The position numbers and the translations under genes are program-made. Source: DASQEH01 sp038237745 (GTDB taxonomy: Bacteria > Actinomycetota > Actinomycetes > Propionibacteriales > Nocardioidaceae). Taken from it: 61,932 nucleotides of DNA. This document shows positions 47,928 to 56,335 of this stretch, piece by piece. The notes below the pieces were generated by a model. It was given only the letters and a program-made list of their open reading frames with translations, ran no database searches and was not told the DNA's origin. The stretch spans positions 1 through 61,932 of the forward strand of contig JBBRYJ010000015.1 in assembly GCA_038237745.1 (NCBI GenBank), in the 5' to 3' direction. Numbering within the stretch: position 1 is the first letter of the stretch; each line of letters starts with the position of its first letter.

Positions 47928-48893
47928 CTATGGCCAGCGCGGTGCCGCGAAGAGACCAACGGCCGTAGAGAGCAGGGTCAGGAGCACCAGGAACGGGAGG
48001 TAGTCCGAGGTGTTGTCGCGACGCTGCGTCGTGTACACCAGCTGCTCGCCGACGGCGTGGTACGCGTCGAGCAGGTCGTCGGGCGTGCTGGCGACGTATG
48101 ACTTCCCGCCCGAGATCCGCGAGATCTCCTCGAGTTCGTCGACCTTGACCGGTACGCCGACCATCTGTCCCTGAGCGGTGACGACCCCGCTCGGTGTCCC
48201 CACCGCGACGGTGTAGATCGGCACGCCTTGGGCCTTCGCCGCGCGCGCCGCGTCATTCTGGTCTCGTCCGGAGGTGCGATACCCGTCGCTGATCATCACG
48301 ATCAGCGCCGGAACATGGGCGCTGACGTCCGTGTGCGTCTGTCCGAGCTGCTGCTTTATCACGTCCAAGGAGGTGTAGACGCCTTCGCCGGTGGCGGTTC
48401 GCTCCCCCAGCTTGAGCCCGTCAAGGGCCTTGGTGACAGCGGACCGATCCGTCGTGGGAGCGACGGCAAGCGTCGCCTTGCCTGCGAAGAGCACGAGCCC
48501 CGCCTCGAAGTTGGGCGGAAGCTGAGCCACGAACTGTTTCGCGGCTACCTCTCCCGCCACGATGCGACTGGGAGCGACGTCTGTCGCGGCCATTGACAGT
48601 GACACGTCGAGGGCCAGCACAACCGTGAAGTGCGACTTGACGCTCGCGGGGACGCGGACGACTTTGCTGGGTTGGGCAAGCAGCACGATGCCAAAGGCCA
48701 ATGTCAGTAGGGCGAGCCCCACGGCGAGGTGTCGGCGCCAGCTGACCCGGCTGGGCACGACGGCATCGAGCAGCGCCATGTTGGTGAAGCTCAACGCGTA
48801 GATGTTCTTTCGACGTTGCAGGAGTATGTAGGCGACGAGCAGCCCGGGCACGACGAGGAGGAACCACAGCCGGTGCGGCTCGAGGAAGCTCAT
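47928..48893 (-). CDS. BatA-like von Willebrand A-domain membrane protein
   Basis: 321 residues from ATG 48893, which overlaps the DUF58 stop (ATGA). Two N-terminal membrane helices (RLWFLLVVPGLLVAYILL; LAVGLALLTLAFGIVLL) precede an external VWA domain whose metal-ion site is intact: LALDVSLSMAATD (DxSxS) with VMISDGYRTSG. A last membrane helix ends the chain (YLPFLVLLTLLSTAVGLFA). This is the BatA form that works with MoxR ATPases and DUF58 proteins as a membrane chaperone or metal-insertion system. Confidence 0.88.
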   Translation of the reverse strand: MSFLEPHRLWFLLVVPGLLVAYILLQRRKNIYALSFTNMALLDAVVPSRVSWRRHLAVGLALLTLAFGIVLLAQPSKVVRVPASVKSHFTVVLALDVSLSMAATDVAPSRIVAGEVAAKQFVAQLPPNFEAGLVLFAGKATLAVAPTTDRSAVTKALDGLKLGERTATGEGVYTSLDVIKQQLGQTHTDVSAHVPALIVMISDGYRTSGRDQNDAARAAKAQGVPIYTVAVGTPSGVVTAQGQMVGVPVKVDELEEISRISGGKSYVASTPDDLLDAYHAVGEQLVYTTQRRDNTSDYLPFLVLLTLLSTAVGLFAAPRWP

Positions 48894-49885
48894 CGTCCAA
48901 CACCGGCGCGGGTCCGGCGCGGGTTGTGCAGGCGAGCAGCCGACCGACGGTAGCTGAGGGCGAAACGTGCGACGTCGGTCACCCAGTCGCGGTCTGTGCG
49001 CAGCACCAGGTGTGCTGCGCCCGCTCGGCGTAGCGCCATGGCCGTGTGCTGCCGTTGCCGTCGCGCGGCAGCGGCGTACCGCTCTCTGACCTTGCGGTCG
49101 GCGGTGTTCAGCTCGCGGACACGGCCGCTCTCCGGGTCCCGCAGGAGCACCAATCCGATATTCGCGATGTGCAGCTCCCGCGGGTCGAGGACCTCGACAG
49201 CGATCACCTGGTGCCGCATGCCCAGCTCCCGCATGCCCCGCATCCACAGTGGTGGCGAGTCGGCGTCGACGGCTGCGTCGCTAGGATCGATGAAGTCGGA
49301 CACCACCACCCGCAGGCCCTGCTTGCGCTGTGTGCGCACCAGCGCAGCGAGCGTGTCCGCCAGGTCTTGGCGCTCACGCCCCTCACTTCCGGCGGGTACC
49401 TCCGTACCAGCCAACTGCTCACGCGTCAGCGACCTGAGAAGCGTGAGAAGGGCCAACCGGCCTGGCCGAGCCGGACACCGGCGAACGCCCTCGTCGTGCA
49501 AGACGTATCCGCCGAAGCGGTCACCCGCCCTGTACGTCAGCACACCAAGCGTGGCAACGGCGAAGATGGCCAAGTCTCGCTTCTCCATGGCAGCCGTGCC
49601 GAAGCGCATCGAGGCGGACAGGTCGACGACAGCCCAGGTCTCGAGCTCGCGGTCGGCGATCAGGTCGCGGACGTGGGGGACGGTTGTACGCGCCGTCACC
49701 GACCAGTCCATGCGGCGGACGTCGTCCTCCCCGGGGACGTACGGACGGGCTTGGGCGAGGTCGCTGCCGGACCCTGGTCGTAAACCCTCGAGCCGCCGGA
49801 CGATGTGCAGCTCGAGCCGGCGCAGCGCACGATCGGACGCGAAGCGCGAGAGCGAGACGTCGTCGGCGCGGGACGGCGGCCTCAT
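48890..49885 (-). CDS. DUF58 domain protein of a MoxR operon
   Basis: 331 residues from ATG 49885, one base after the moxR stop. The DUF58 signature is YVPGEDDVRRMDWSVTARTT, followed by a VWA-like core VVDLSASMRFGTA (DxSxS) and VVVSDFIDP. Unlike many DUF58 proteins it has no clear N-terminal membrane pair, so it is probably cytosolic and bridges MoxR to the membrane VWA protein. Tight spacing on both sides shows a moxR-DUF58-VWA operon. Confidence 0.88.
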   Translation of the reverse strand: MRPPSRADDVSLSRFASDRALRRLELHIVRRLEGLRPGSGSDLAQARPYVPGEDDVRRMDWSVTARTTVPHVRDLIADRELETWAVVDLSASMRFGTAAMEKRDLAIFAVATLGVLTYRAGDRFGGYVLHDEGVRRCPARPGRLALLTLLRSLTREQLAGTEVPAGSEGRERQDLADTLAALVRTQRKQGLRVVVSDFIDPSDAAVDADSPPLWMRGMRELGMRHQVIAVEVLDPRELHIANIGLVLLRDPESGRVRELNTADRKVRERYAAAARRQRQHTAMALRRAGAAHLVLRTDRDWVTDVARFALSYRRSAARLHNPRRTRAGVGR

Positions 49886-49886
49886 C

Positions 49887-50921
49887 TCAGTGGAACTCCG
49901 GCAGTCCCGCACCGTTCCAAACGGGCTGGGGTGCTGGAATCGCGCTGACGACCCGTTCGATGATCACTCGCGGGTCGACACCATCCGCGACCGCGTCGAA
50001 GCTGAGCAGCAGCCGGTGCGCCATCACGTCTCGCGCCACGCGGGTGATGTCGCTGGGCAGCACGTAGTTGCGGCCATGGATCAGGGCGACGGCCCGGCCC
50101 GCAGCAGCCAGTCCTAGGGTGGCTCGCGGGCTGGCGCCGACCTCGATGACTCCGACGAGCTCGGGAAGGTGGAACTCGGTAGGAGAACGGGTGGCGAGTA
50201 CGACCCTGACGATGTACTCGGCCACCAGGTTGTGGATGAACACGGCGTCCGCGGCCGCCTGCAGCTCTCTGATGTCGTCGGGCGTCAGCACCTCCTCGGC
50301 GTGAGGGGGGTCGACGCTCATCCGGCGCAGGATCTCGAACTCCTCGTGACCTCGGGGGTGGCCGACGTCGACCTTGAGCAGAAACCGGTCGAGCTGGGCT
50401 TCGGGGAGCTGGTACACGCCTTCGGTCTCGATCGGGTTCTGGGTCGCGATCACGATGAACGGGTCCGGGAGCGGGAAGGTCTGGCCCCCGATCGTCACCT
50501 GCCGCTCCCCCATCAGCTCGAGCATGGCCGACTGAACCTTGGCGGGGGCGCGGTTGACCTCGTCGGCGATCACGAAGTTGACGAAGACAGGCCCTAGCTC
50601 GACGTCGAAGGTTTCGCTGCTGGTGCGATAGATGCGGGTACCGACGATGTCGGAGGGCACGAGGTCGGGGGTGAACTGGATGCGGGCGAAGCTGCCGCCG
50701 ACGACATCGGCGAACGTGCGGACGGCGAGGGTCTTGGCGACACCCGGCACACCTTCAAGCAAGCAGTGACCTCGGGCGATCAGGGACACCATGAGCTGCT
50801 CGACCATGTGCTCTTGGCCGACGATGACCCGCTGCACCTCCTGCAGGGCTCGTTGACTGAGGTCGGCAAGCCGGCCCTCCGCCGTCCCCGGGCGAGCGAC
50901 GCCCGACTCGCTGATCGTCAT
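49887..50921 (-). CDS. MoxR-family AAA+ ATPase
   Basis: 344 residues from ATG 50921; GGGAGGGG precedes it. CLLEGVPGVAKTLAVRTFAD is Walker A (around 62), FVIADEVNRAPAKVQSAMLE Walker B with the MoxR N-R-A-P motif, and ATQNPIETEGVYQLPEAQLD sensor 1 and the conserved YxLPEAQ(L/M)DRF segment. MoxR hexamers remodel VWA-domain partners, here the two genes downstream. Substrates in actinomycetes are not known. Confidence 0.93.
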   Translation of the reverse strand: MTISESGVARPGTAEGRLADLSQRALQEVQRVIVGQEHMVEQLMVSLIARGHCLLEGVPGVAKTLAVRTFADVVGGSFARIQFTPDLVPSDIVGTRIYRTSSETFDVELGPVFVNFVIADEVNRAPAKVQSAMLELMGERQVTIGGQTFPLPDPFIVIATQNPIETEGVYQLPEAQLDRFLLKVDVGHPRGHEEFEILRRMSVDPPHAEEVLTPDDIRELQAAADAVFIHNLVAEYIVRVVLATRSPTEFHLPELVGVIEVGASPRATLGLAAAGRAVALIHGRNYVLPSDITRVARDVMAHRLLLSFDAVADGVDPRVIIERVVSAIPAPQPVWNGAGLPEFH

Positions 50922-51025
50922 GTTGCCCCTCCCCGACCCAGACGTCGTACGCTCGTCAGTGTTACAGACCCGCCCAATCCGGCATCCGCGTGTGGGGCAA
51001 ACAGGGGCCAGCGGGGCGGAGGGAC

Positions 51026-51682
51026 ATGACGGACGGGCCGCACATGAGTCTTCTCCCGCTTGAGCGTCGAGACCCACCTATGTTCGGCGAGATCATGATC
51101 CGAGGCAGGCTCGGCTCGACCCACGCGGGGGTGGTGTACGCGGGCCAGTTGGCGGAACAGCAGGTAGCCGTCGTGGTGCTGTCCGGGGGCGCCGAGGTGG
51201 ACTCCTTCGCGCGGGCCAGGTTCGAGGCTGCAGCAAACGCACTCGCCAGCGACCGGACGACCGAGATCGTCGCCTCCAACCGGGACGCTGACATTGCCCC
51301 GTGGGTCGCTCTGAGCGCCGGCCAGGGCTGGGCCGAGGCGGCGCACGTCTCACAGTGGCTTCTCGGGGCAGTCGTGCTCGAGGACGTAGCGCCTCTCGGC
51401 GAGGTGCGGGGTCCGGAGTTCCGCCCTCACTGGTACAGGCGCGGCGGCCGCCGGCGCCCCTGGCCCATGTCGGCTTCGGAGGTGCTCGGTCCGGCCGGAA
51501 GGTGGACGTTCGTGGCGGCCTTCGGGGTGATGGTCACTGTCGCGGTTCTTGCCTTGTGGATTGCCACGCTGGTGTTCCAGGCTCAGCCCCCGATAGTGCC
51601 GCCTCCCCACAGCATCGGCGTGACCTCCTTCCCTCCGCCACCAGCGTCGAGCGCGCGGTCGTCGATCCCCCCGATCCTCTGA
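51026..51682 (+). CDS. Hypothetical protein with a C-terminal membrane anchor
   Basis: 218 residues; GGAGGGAC overlaps the approach to ATG 51026. About 150 soluble residues (FGEIMIRGRLGSTHAGVVYA, then QVAVVVLSGGAEVDSFARAR) precede a single transmembrane helix FVAAFGVMVTVAVLALWIAT and a short proline-rich outside tail. The N-terminal strand pattern GRLGSTHAGVVYAG..... VAVVVLS resembles the glycine-rich loop of a protein kinase N-lobe, but no catalytic lysine-aspartate set follows, so at most it is a truncated pseudokinase. It is divergent from moxR by 104 bp and may be co-regulated with it. Confidence 0.6.
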   Translation: MTDGPHMSLLPLERRDPPMFGEIMIRGRLGSTHAGVVYAGQLAEQQVAVVVLSGGAEVDSFARARFEAAANALASDRTTEIVASNRDADIAPWVALSAGQGWAEAAHVSQWLLGAVVLEDVAPLGEVRGPEFRPHWYRRGGRRRPWPMSASEVLGPAGRWTFVAAFGVMVTVAVLALWIATLVFQAQPPIVPPPHSIGVTSFPPPPASSARSSIPPIL

Positions 51683-51683
51683 C

Positions 51684-51725
51684 GTATTGTGTTTAGCATA
51701 CAGTTGCGTATTGCTAACAACATAC
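51684..51725. promoter_or_regulatory. Two GTAT-N10-ATAC dyads before the ATPase gene
   Basis: GTATTG-N6-GCATAC (51684-51701) and GTATTG-N6-ACATAC (51708-51725) are 18-bp dyads 24 bp apart in a markedly AT-rich strip. An overlapping near-palindrome TTAGCATAC / GTATTGCTAA (51693-51717) sits between them. TAGGAT (51734-51739) overlaps the ATG. The layout looks like a two-site operator. Confidence 0.55.
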
Positions 51726-51737
51726 TCCCGTCCTAGG

Positions 51738-52937
51738 ATGAAGCCTGTGCTGCGAGCCTTTCCTTTTGAGTCCCCCGTGGCGGGCGAAGCGCTGATCGAC
51801 CGGCGAGACGAGCTTCATCAGCTGCATCTCGCCGCGACCGACGGAGCACACGTCCGGCTGGCGGGACCGCGCCGCTTCGGCAAGACGTCCCTGCTCCTCG
51901 CGCATGCGGCCAACCTGAGCGCCACCGGATGGCGCACAGTGCATGTCGACTTCTACGGGGTCACCTCACTTGCCGAGGTTTGCTCGCGGGTCGCCACCGG
52001 GTACAACCGACTCAAGGACCACCGGGTCCGATCACACCTGGAGTCACTCGGCTCGCGGCTCGGCCTCTCGCTCAGCACATCCGGGATCGGTGTATCGCTC
52101 GGCCCTCGACAAGCACAGCCGAGCCAGGACTCTCTCCTCACGGCTGCAGCCGAACTATTGGACCTGCCGCTACGGCTCTTCGAGCGCGACCGCGTACCCA
52201 CCCTGGTTGTGTTCGACGAGTTCCAGGACCTCCTCAGCGCAGGTTCCACACTCGACGGCCTGCTGCGTTCGCATGTGCAGTACCACGGTGAGGCCGCCAC
52301 GTACGTCTATGCAGGTTCCCAACCGTCTCTCATGCGACGGCTCTTCACCGATCGCGAGCGTCCGCTGTACGGCCAGGCCGAGCCTCTCGAGCTCGCGCCG
52401 CTTCCTCTCGACGAGGTGCTCGACGAGCTCGCCGACAGGTTCGGTGAGCTGGGCGAGGAGCCCGGTGAGGCGTTGGCGCCGCTCGTCACTTCTGCAGCCG
52501 GGCACCCGCAGCGCACGATGCTTCTCGCTCACCTTCTCCACAGAGAGCTCGGGTTGCGAGGGTCTGGGGGGTCGATGCTGCCAGGTGACCAACCGGTCGA
52601 GGGCATCGCGCTCGCCGATGCGATCTTCAGGTTGGCGGTAGCTCAGACGACCGAAGCCCACCAGGGAATCTGGGACTCGATGAGTGCAGGAAAGAAGGCA
52701 GTCCTGGCCGCGCTGGCCGACGGCATCCGGCCGACCGGCTCGCGCGCCACCGAGCGGTCGGGATCGGCACGGGCGACCCTGCAGTCGGCTCTGCGCGAGC
52801 TCGGCCGAGAGGGCCAACACCTGAGCCGGATCGTGACCGCCACGTCGCTCGCAGCCGGGGACTGGCACTTCGTCGACCCCCTCTTCGCAAGCTGGGTCTC
52901 GTTGCGAGGCGATCTGCAAAGGCCATCGATCAGTTGA
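51738..52937 (+). CDS. AAA ATPase, archaeal-type (NACHT/STAND-like core)
   Basis: 399 residues from ATG 51738. RLAGPRRFGKTSLLLAHAAN is Walker A (around 44) and PTLVVFDEFQDLL Walker B (around 158), with YVYAGSQPSLMRRLFTDR as sensor 1 and a C-terminal winged-helix region after residue 310. The FGKTS P-loop and DEFQ motif are those of the archaeal ATPase/MNS clade, often found beside nucleases or toxins, but no partner gene is adjacent. Very AT-rich operator-like DNA upstream contrasts with its GC-rich body and may mean transfer or strong silencing. The role is unknown. Confidence 0.75.
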   Translation: MKPVLRAFPFESPVAGEALIDRRDELHQLHLAATDGAHVRLAGPRRFGKTSLLLAHAANLSATGWRTVHVDFYGVTSLAEVCSRVATGYNRLKDHRVRSHLESLGSRLGLSLSTSGIGVSLGPRQAQPSQDSLLTAAAELLDLPLRLFERDRVPTLVVFDEFQDLLSAGSTLDGLLRSHVQYHGEAATYVYAGSQPSLMRRLFTDRERPLYGQAEPLELAPLPLDEVLDELADRFGELGEEPGEALAPLVTSAAGHPQRTMLLAHLLHRELGLRGSGGSMLPGDQPVEGIALADAIFRLAVAQTTEAHQGIWDSMSAGKKAVLAALADGIRPTGSRATERSGSARATLQSALRELGREGQHLSRIVTATSLAAGDWHFVDPLFASWVSLRGDLQRPSIS

Positions 52938-53060
52938 CGACTCGCGGCTCCCGAGGCATGAGGCTGCGCGCCTTGCGTATGGACGAGGCCGGGCTGCGGC
53001 GGCCGCTCCTGGGCAAGCTCGGCCGAGGCGGGCCACGTCAGCCGGTCGCGGGTGCCTCGC

Positions 53061-53867
53061 TCAGCTCACTGGACTGGCCGGCGGCCGTTCGGCCTGAAGC
53101 TGGTTCTCGGTGCCGGCGAAGCCAACCGATCGATAGATGCGGATCGCGGCGTACTCCGGGTCGGCGACCATGACGAGAGTGTGCGCGCCGAGTCGGGCGA
53201 ACCCGTACTCGCTGACCACATGGACGAGCGTGCCGGCAAGCCCTTTCCGCCTCGCGTCGGGATGGGTCTCCACCGACTGGAACCGCGCCAGTCCCGTTCT
53301 GGCTCTGAACAGGCCCATCGACGAGGCCAGCTGACCGTCGAGGAAGGCACCGAACCACCGTCCGTGCCCTGCGGAAGTGAGCTGCCGCATGGTCTCGGCC
53401 TTGGCGGCAGCGAACGCGCGATACGCGGAGGCGTCGTGCTCGTCGTCTTTGCAGGCCACGCGAAGCTCGACCTGTTGGGACCAGTCCTCGTCACTGTCGA
53501 GGGGGCGGTACGCCGCCTGGTTGTTCGGATGGGCGGGGGCGTGCACCGACCGCGCCGTCATTACCGTGCCGATCTCTACCTTCAGACCTGAGGCGGTGAA
53601 CGCCGCTGCGTCGTCAACTGTGCCGTCGACTCCGTCGAACCCGAGCGCGACGTGCTTCGCATCGGGGAAGGTCTGGTCGAACGCATCGAGCCAGCGGCCC
53701 GCCTCTTCAGAGCGCGGCGGCTCGCGAAGCAGAAGGAAGTTGCCCCACCAGAACGCCGGGTTGTGCGGAGTTCTCACCACCAGGTGGTCGCCGCGGTCCT
53801 GCACCTCGGTGCCGCCGAGCCGGAGGAGAGCAAGGTCGGTCTGGTAGCCGAGCGAGGTGACATCCAC
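53061..53867 (-). CDS. GNAT-family N-acetyltransferase (two-lobed)
   Basis: 268 residues. The C-terminal GNAT lobe is complete: FQSVETHPDARRKGLAGTLV (acetyl-CoA loop R-x-x-G-x-A/G), then TLVMVADPEYAAIRIYRSVG with the conserved tyrosine before FAGTENQL. The N-terminal half is a degenerate GNAT-like lobe with an FWWGNFLLL strand, as in other double-GNAT actinobacterial proteins. Substrate is unknown. It is convergent with the ATPase gene; the 123-bp gap holds nothing recognisable. Confidence 0.82.
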   Translation of the reverse strand: MDVTSLGYQTDLALLRLGGTEVQDRGDHLVVRTPHNPAFWWGNFLLLREPPRSEEAGRWLDAFDQTFPDAKHVALGFDGVDGTVDDAAAFTASGLKVEIGTVMTARSVHAPAHPNNQAAYRPLDSDEDWSQQVELRVACKDDEHDASAYRAFAAAKAETMRQLTSAGHGRWFGAFLDGQLASSMGLFRARTGLARFQSVETHPDARRKGLAGTLVHVVSEYGFARLGAHTLVMVADPEYAAIRIYRSVGFAGTENQLQAERPPASPVS

Positions 53868-53885
53868 CTTCCGATCGTATGGCGG

Positions 53886-54500
53886 CTAGTGTGCGACGTT
53901 GAACCTCGCTCGGTGAAACCTCGGTACCTCTATCTCGTCGACGATGGCCACAGCGAAGTCCTCGGCGCTGATCCAGTCGCCTACAGGAGACTCCAGGCCG
54001 ATGCGGTAGGCACCGGTCCGGGCTCCCGGGATGACCGCCGGGGCCGGCGAGACGTATACCCAGCTCACGAGCGCGCCGGTCTCCCTGAGCAGCTCGAGAG
54101 CTGCCACCTGCGTGATCGCCTCTGGCAGAGAAGCGGCCGGGAACGTAGCGGTGTCCATCAGGCGTAGGCCGGGCGTCACCTGAAGGCTGCCTGATCCCCC
54201 GATGACGACGAGCCGTCTCGTCCCGACGTTCTCGGCCAGCACCGAAATCGCGTGGAGGAAGATCTGGTGTCGATGGCCGGTGCGGCTCGGCCCGATCGCA
54301 GAAACCACGACGTCATGCTCTGACGCGATTCTGGCCACGTCGTCAGCATCGGCGGCATCGCCGGCACGTACTACCGCTCCTGCCACGACGTCTGATCCGA
54401 GCGTCCGGCTGATGGCTGTCACAACGTGGTCGCGAGCGATCGCCTCCGTCGCCAGCCGTGAGCCGATCATTCCGGTTGCGCCGTACAGCGCGATCTTCAC
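53886..54500 (-). CDS. NmrA/SDR-like NAD(P)-binding protein
   Basis: 204 residues from GTG 54500, five bases after AAGGAG. KIALYGATGMIGSRLATEAI carries the GxxGxxG dinucleotide loop at the extreme N-terminus. VVSAIGPSRTGHRHQ and RLVVIGGSGSLQ are the following Rossmann strands, and VSWVYVSPAPAVIPGARTGA resembles the NAD(P)-epimerase-like atypical SDRs. There is no Tyr-x-x-x-Lys pair, so it may be a redox sensor or an isomerase rather than a reductase. Confidence 0.8.
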   Translation of the reverse strand: MKIALYGATGMIGSRLATEAIARDHVVTAISRTLGSDVVAGAVVRAGDAADADDVARIASEHDVVVSAIGPSRTGHRHQIFLHAISVLAENVGTRRLVVIGGSGSLQVTPGLRLMDTATFPAASLPEAITQVAALELLRETGALVSWVYVSPAPAVIPGARTGAYRIGLESPVGDWISAEDFAVAIVDEIEVPRFHRARFNVAH

Positions 54501-54640
54501 GGCCACTCCTTCGGAGATTCTGGCTCCCGGACCGGCGAGCTGCAATTACCGTCCCAGGGCGGGTTGGCTCAATCTACGTGGCCTCGAGTCGTCGCTGGGG
54601 ATCTCAGAAAACATGGCATGATCTCGGACGACGCAGCAAC

Positions 54641-54714
54641 GGGGCGGTAGCTCAGCTGGTTAGAGCAAAGGACTCATAATCCTTGGGTCGCGGGTTCGAG
54701 CCCCGCCCGCCCTA
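54641..54714 (+). tRNA. tRNA with CAT anticodon (probable elongator tRNA-Met)
   Basis: Acceptor GGGGCGG pairs with CCGCCCT (first pair G-T), D-arm GCTC-AGCTGGTTA-GAGC, anticodon stem AAGGA/TCCTT with loop CTCATAA (CAT at 54675-54677), T-arm GCGGG-TTCGAGC-CCCGC, discriminator A. CAT with this loop fits elongator Met; lysidine-modified tRNA-Ile2 is not fully excluded. CCA is not encoded. Confidence 0.93.
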
Positions 54715-54757
54715 CGAAGCTAAACTTTAGATCACCCAACATGCTCTGCACCCCCCT

Positions 54758-55003
54758 TCACCCTCGGCTCCGGAGTTGAGTGCGCTTCTGCGAGTCGCCG
54801 AGCGGGGCTGCCGGCTCCGCCACCCACTCCAGAAGGCTTGGCTCATCGTGCTCAGCCAACGGCATCAGGATGTCGGCCCGCCAGATCACACTGCCGGAGT
54901 CCACTGGACAACCGTATGGGTGAAGCATCCCCGCCTCAGCCGTTCGCTGGACTGAACCGAGCTCGACGATGGAGTCACTCGGGCTGAGGCTGCGGCTTGA
55001 AGC
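54758..55003 (-). CDS. Possible small protein or gene remnant
   Basis: Between tRNA-Met and the YciI gene one minus-strand frame has protein-like composition, reading SPSDSIVELG, then GCPVDSGSVIWRADILMPLA and EHDEPSLLEWVAEPAAPLGD. No ribosome-binding site or clear start is visible; an in-frame ATG lies at 54928. I do not recognise a family. It may be the end of a lost gene. Confidence 0.25.
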   Translation of the reverse strand, partial: ASSRSLSPSDSIVELGSVQRTAEAGMLHPYGCPVDSGSVIWRADILMPLAEHDEPSLLEWVAEPAAPLGDSQKRTQLRSRG

Positions 55004-55334
55004 GGCGAACCTCTTGGGGCCAGCCGCATGCCTCCGCGACCTTGCCCGCCCACATCTTGGCGGCCTCGTCATCGACCACGTCCACCACGGCGAACCCGCC
55101 CAGAAACTCCTTGGTCTCGACGTATGGTCCGTCGGTGATCAGCAAGGTGCCGCTCGTGGCGTCGGCGCTGTAGACCGGGGCGTCCTCCTCCTCCAGCCCC
55201 CCGGCAAAGACGTACACACCGGCAGCTTTCATCTCGGCCACAACCGCCATTGCGAGCGGTCCGCGCCCGCGGAACCACTCCTCGGTGTGGTCGCCCACCC
55301 ACTGTTGGTTGAAGTAGATGAGGTATTCGGTCAT
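54975..55334 (-). CDS. YciI (DGPF-domain) family protein
   Basis: 119 residues; GAGAAGGAG precedes ATG 55334. YLIYFNQQ, MAVVAEMKAAGVYVFAGGL and LLITDGPYVETKEFLGGFAV with VVDV following define the YciI/DGPF fold, where the DGP(F/Y) loop carries the conserved aspartate. Related proteins occur fused to ECF sigma factors or as dimers with unknown, perhaps hydrolytic, function. No sigma factor gene is next to it. Confidence 0.88.
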   Translation of the reverse strand: MTEYLIYFNQQWVGDHTEEWFRGRGPLAMAVVAEMKAAGVYVFAGGLEEEDAPVYSADATSGTLLITDGPYVETKEFLGGFAVVDVVDDEAAKMWAGKVAEACGWPQEVRRFKPQPQPE

Positions 55335-55425
55335 GACGGCTCCTTCTCCTCTGGCGGACCCAGTGGTCCGCGTTCACCTACCCCACGGACGGCGACAGGC
55401 GAATCCGACACGGTCATCCGGGAAA

Positions 55426-55964
55426 TTAAACACCTGGTGTTGGCGCGCTCGATGTTGAGTCGGCCCCGCACTGCCCTCTCGGGCCCGTGCCCAGCGTCTC
55501 CGGTGAGGCGCTGAATTCTGTGCGTTGGGCATCGGCGACGAGTTGTCGGTAGACGGCGTCGAAGATCAGCCGTTTCAGGTTGCGCACCGCTTCCATCGGT
55601 TTCCTGCCGGCGGCTCGTTTGCGTCGATGTAGGCCCGTCCTGGAGTGTCGAGCCGGATCTGGGTGACCGCGGCGATGTGGATCGTGTGGTTCACCGCCGG
55701 TTCCCGGCACGGGAGAGGCGGTGCAGGTTCTGTTCCCCCGAAAGGCGTCCAGGGGTGCGGCAACGGTCCAGAACGCAAACCCGTTCCGGTCAGCGAACCG
55801 CGTGACGTCGCCCGGCCACGACTTCACGTACTTTGCGCACCGCCGCATAGCCGGGCCTGGTCGATGGTGAACCCGCACGAGCCGAGCAACTTCTCGTTCT
55901 GGTCGATGACCTCGATGGTGGCTGACAGCTTGTGGGGATCGACCCCGATGATGACCGGCTTCAT
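55426..55964 (-). pseudogene. Degenerate IS110-family transposase
   Basis: From ATG 55964 the sequence reads MKPVIIGVDPHKLSATIEVI and NEKLLGSCGFTIDQAR, the IS110 RuvC-like start with its first catalytic Asp in GVDPHK. Frameshifts follow: MRRCAKYVKSWPGDV, then a jump across a large deletion to AVTQIRLDTPGRAY and PMEAVRNLKRLIFDAVYRQL, the end of the Tnp20 domain. About 540 of 1200 bases remain and the catalytic serine region is missing, so it is inactive. Confidence 0.75.
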
Positions 55965-56335
55965 GCGCTGCTCCCGCCCGCGCTCGTACCGATGGGGACG
56001 GCGAGGTGGGCAGTGCTACTGCGAGGTGGGCCGTGCTACTGACAGCCGGGCAATCCCTTCTTGAGCCATGCCTCGTCACCATCGAGCCCGCTGGCAGGTC
56101 GATCGTGAACGACTCGGTCGCGTCGAACGGCTTGCCGAACTTCTTCGATGCCTCGAGGTGTCGCCTGCTCCCTGCCAGTACGCGAGGCTGCTGCGGTGAC
56201 AGTTGACCCCGCCCTCGCAGCGCGCCGAGCGGTCCGCGGAGGTGTTCGGCCTGCTCGCACACATCGTTGCATCGCACCGCCCAGGATGCCGCCGCCGTGG
56301 TGTGCACCCAACAGCTCAACCCCTACGGTGGGTGC
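55965..56335. other. Gap between the IS110 remnant and the VOC gene
   Basis: No gene is supported here. Apart from a 20-bp tandem duplication at 56001-56040 I see only short frames, none recognisable, though one minus-strand frame (FGKPFDATESFTIDLPAG) is protein-like and may be debris from another inserted element. Confidence 0.4.
56001..56040. repeat. 20-bp tandem duplication beside the IS110 remnant
   Basis: GCGAGGTGGGCAGTGCTACT (56001-56020) is followed at once by a copy differing only by C for A at the twelfth position (56021-56040). It lies 37 bp from the IS110 remnant start. Confidence 0.85.
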
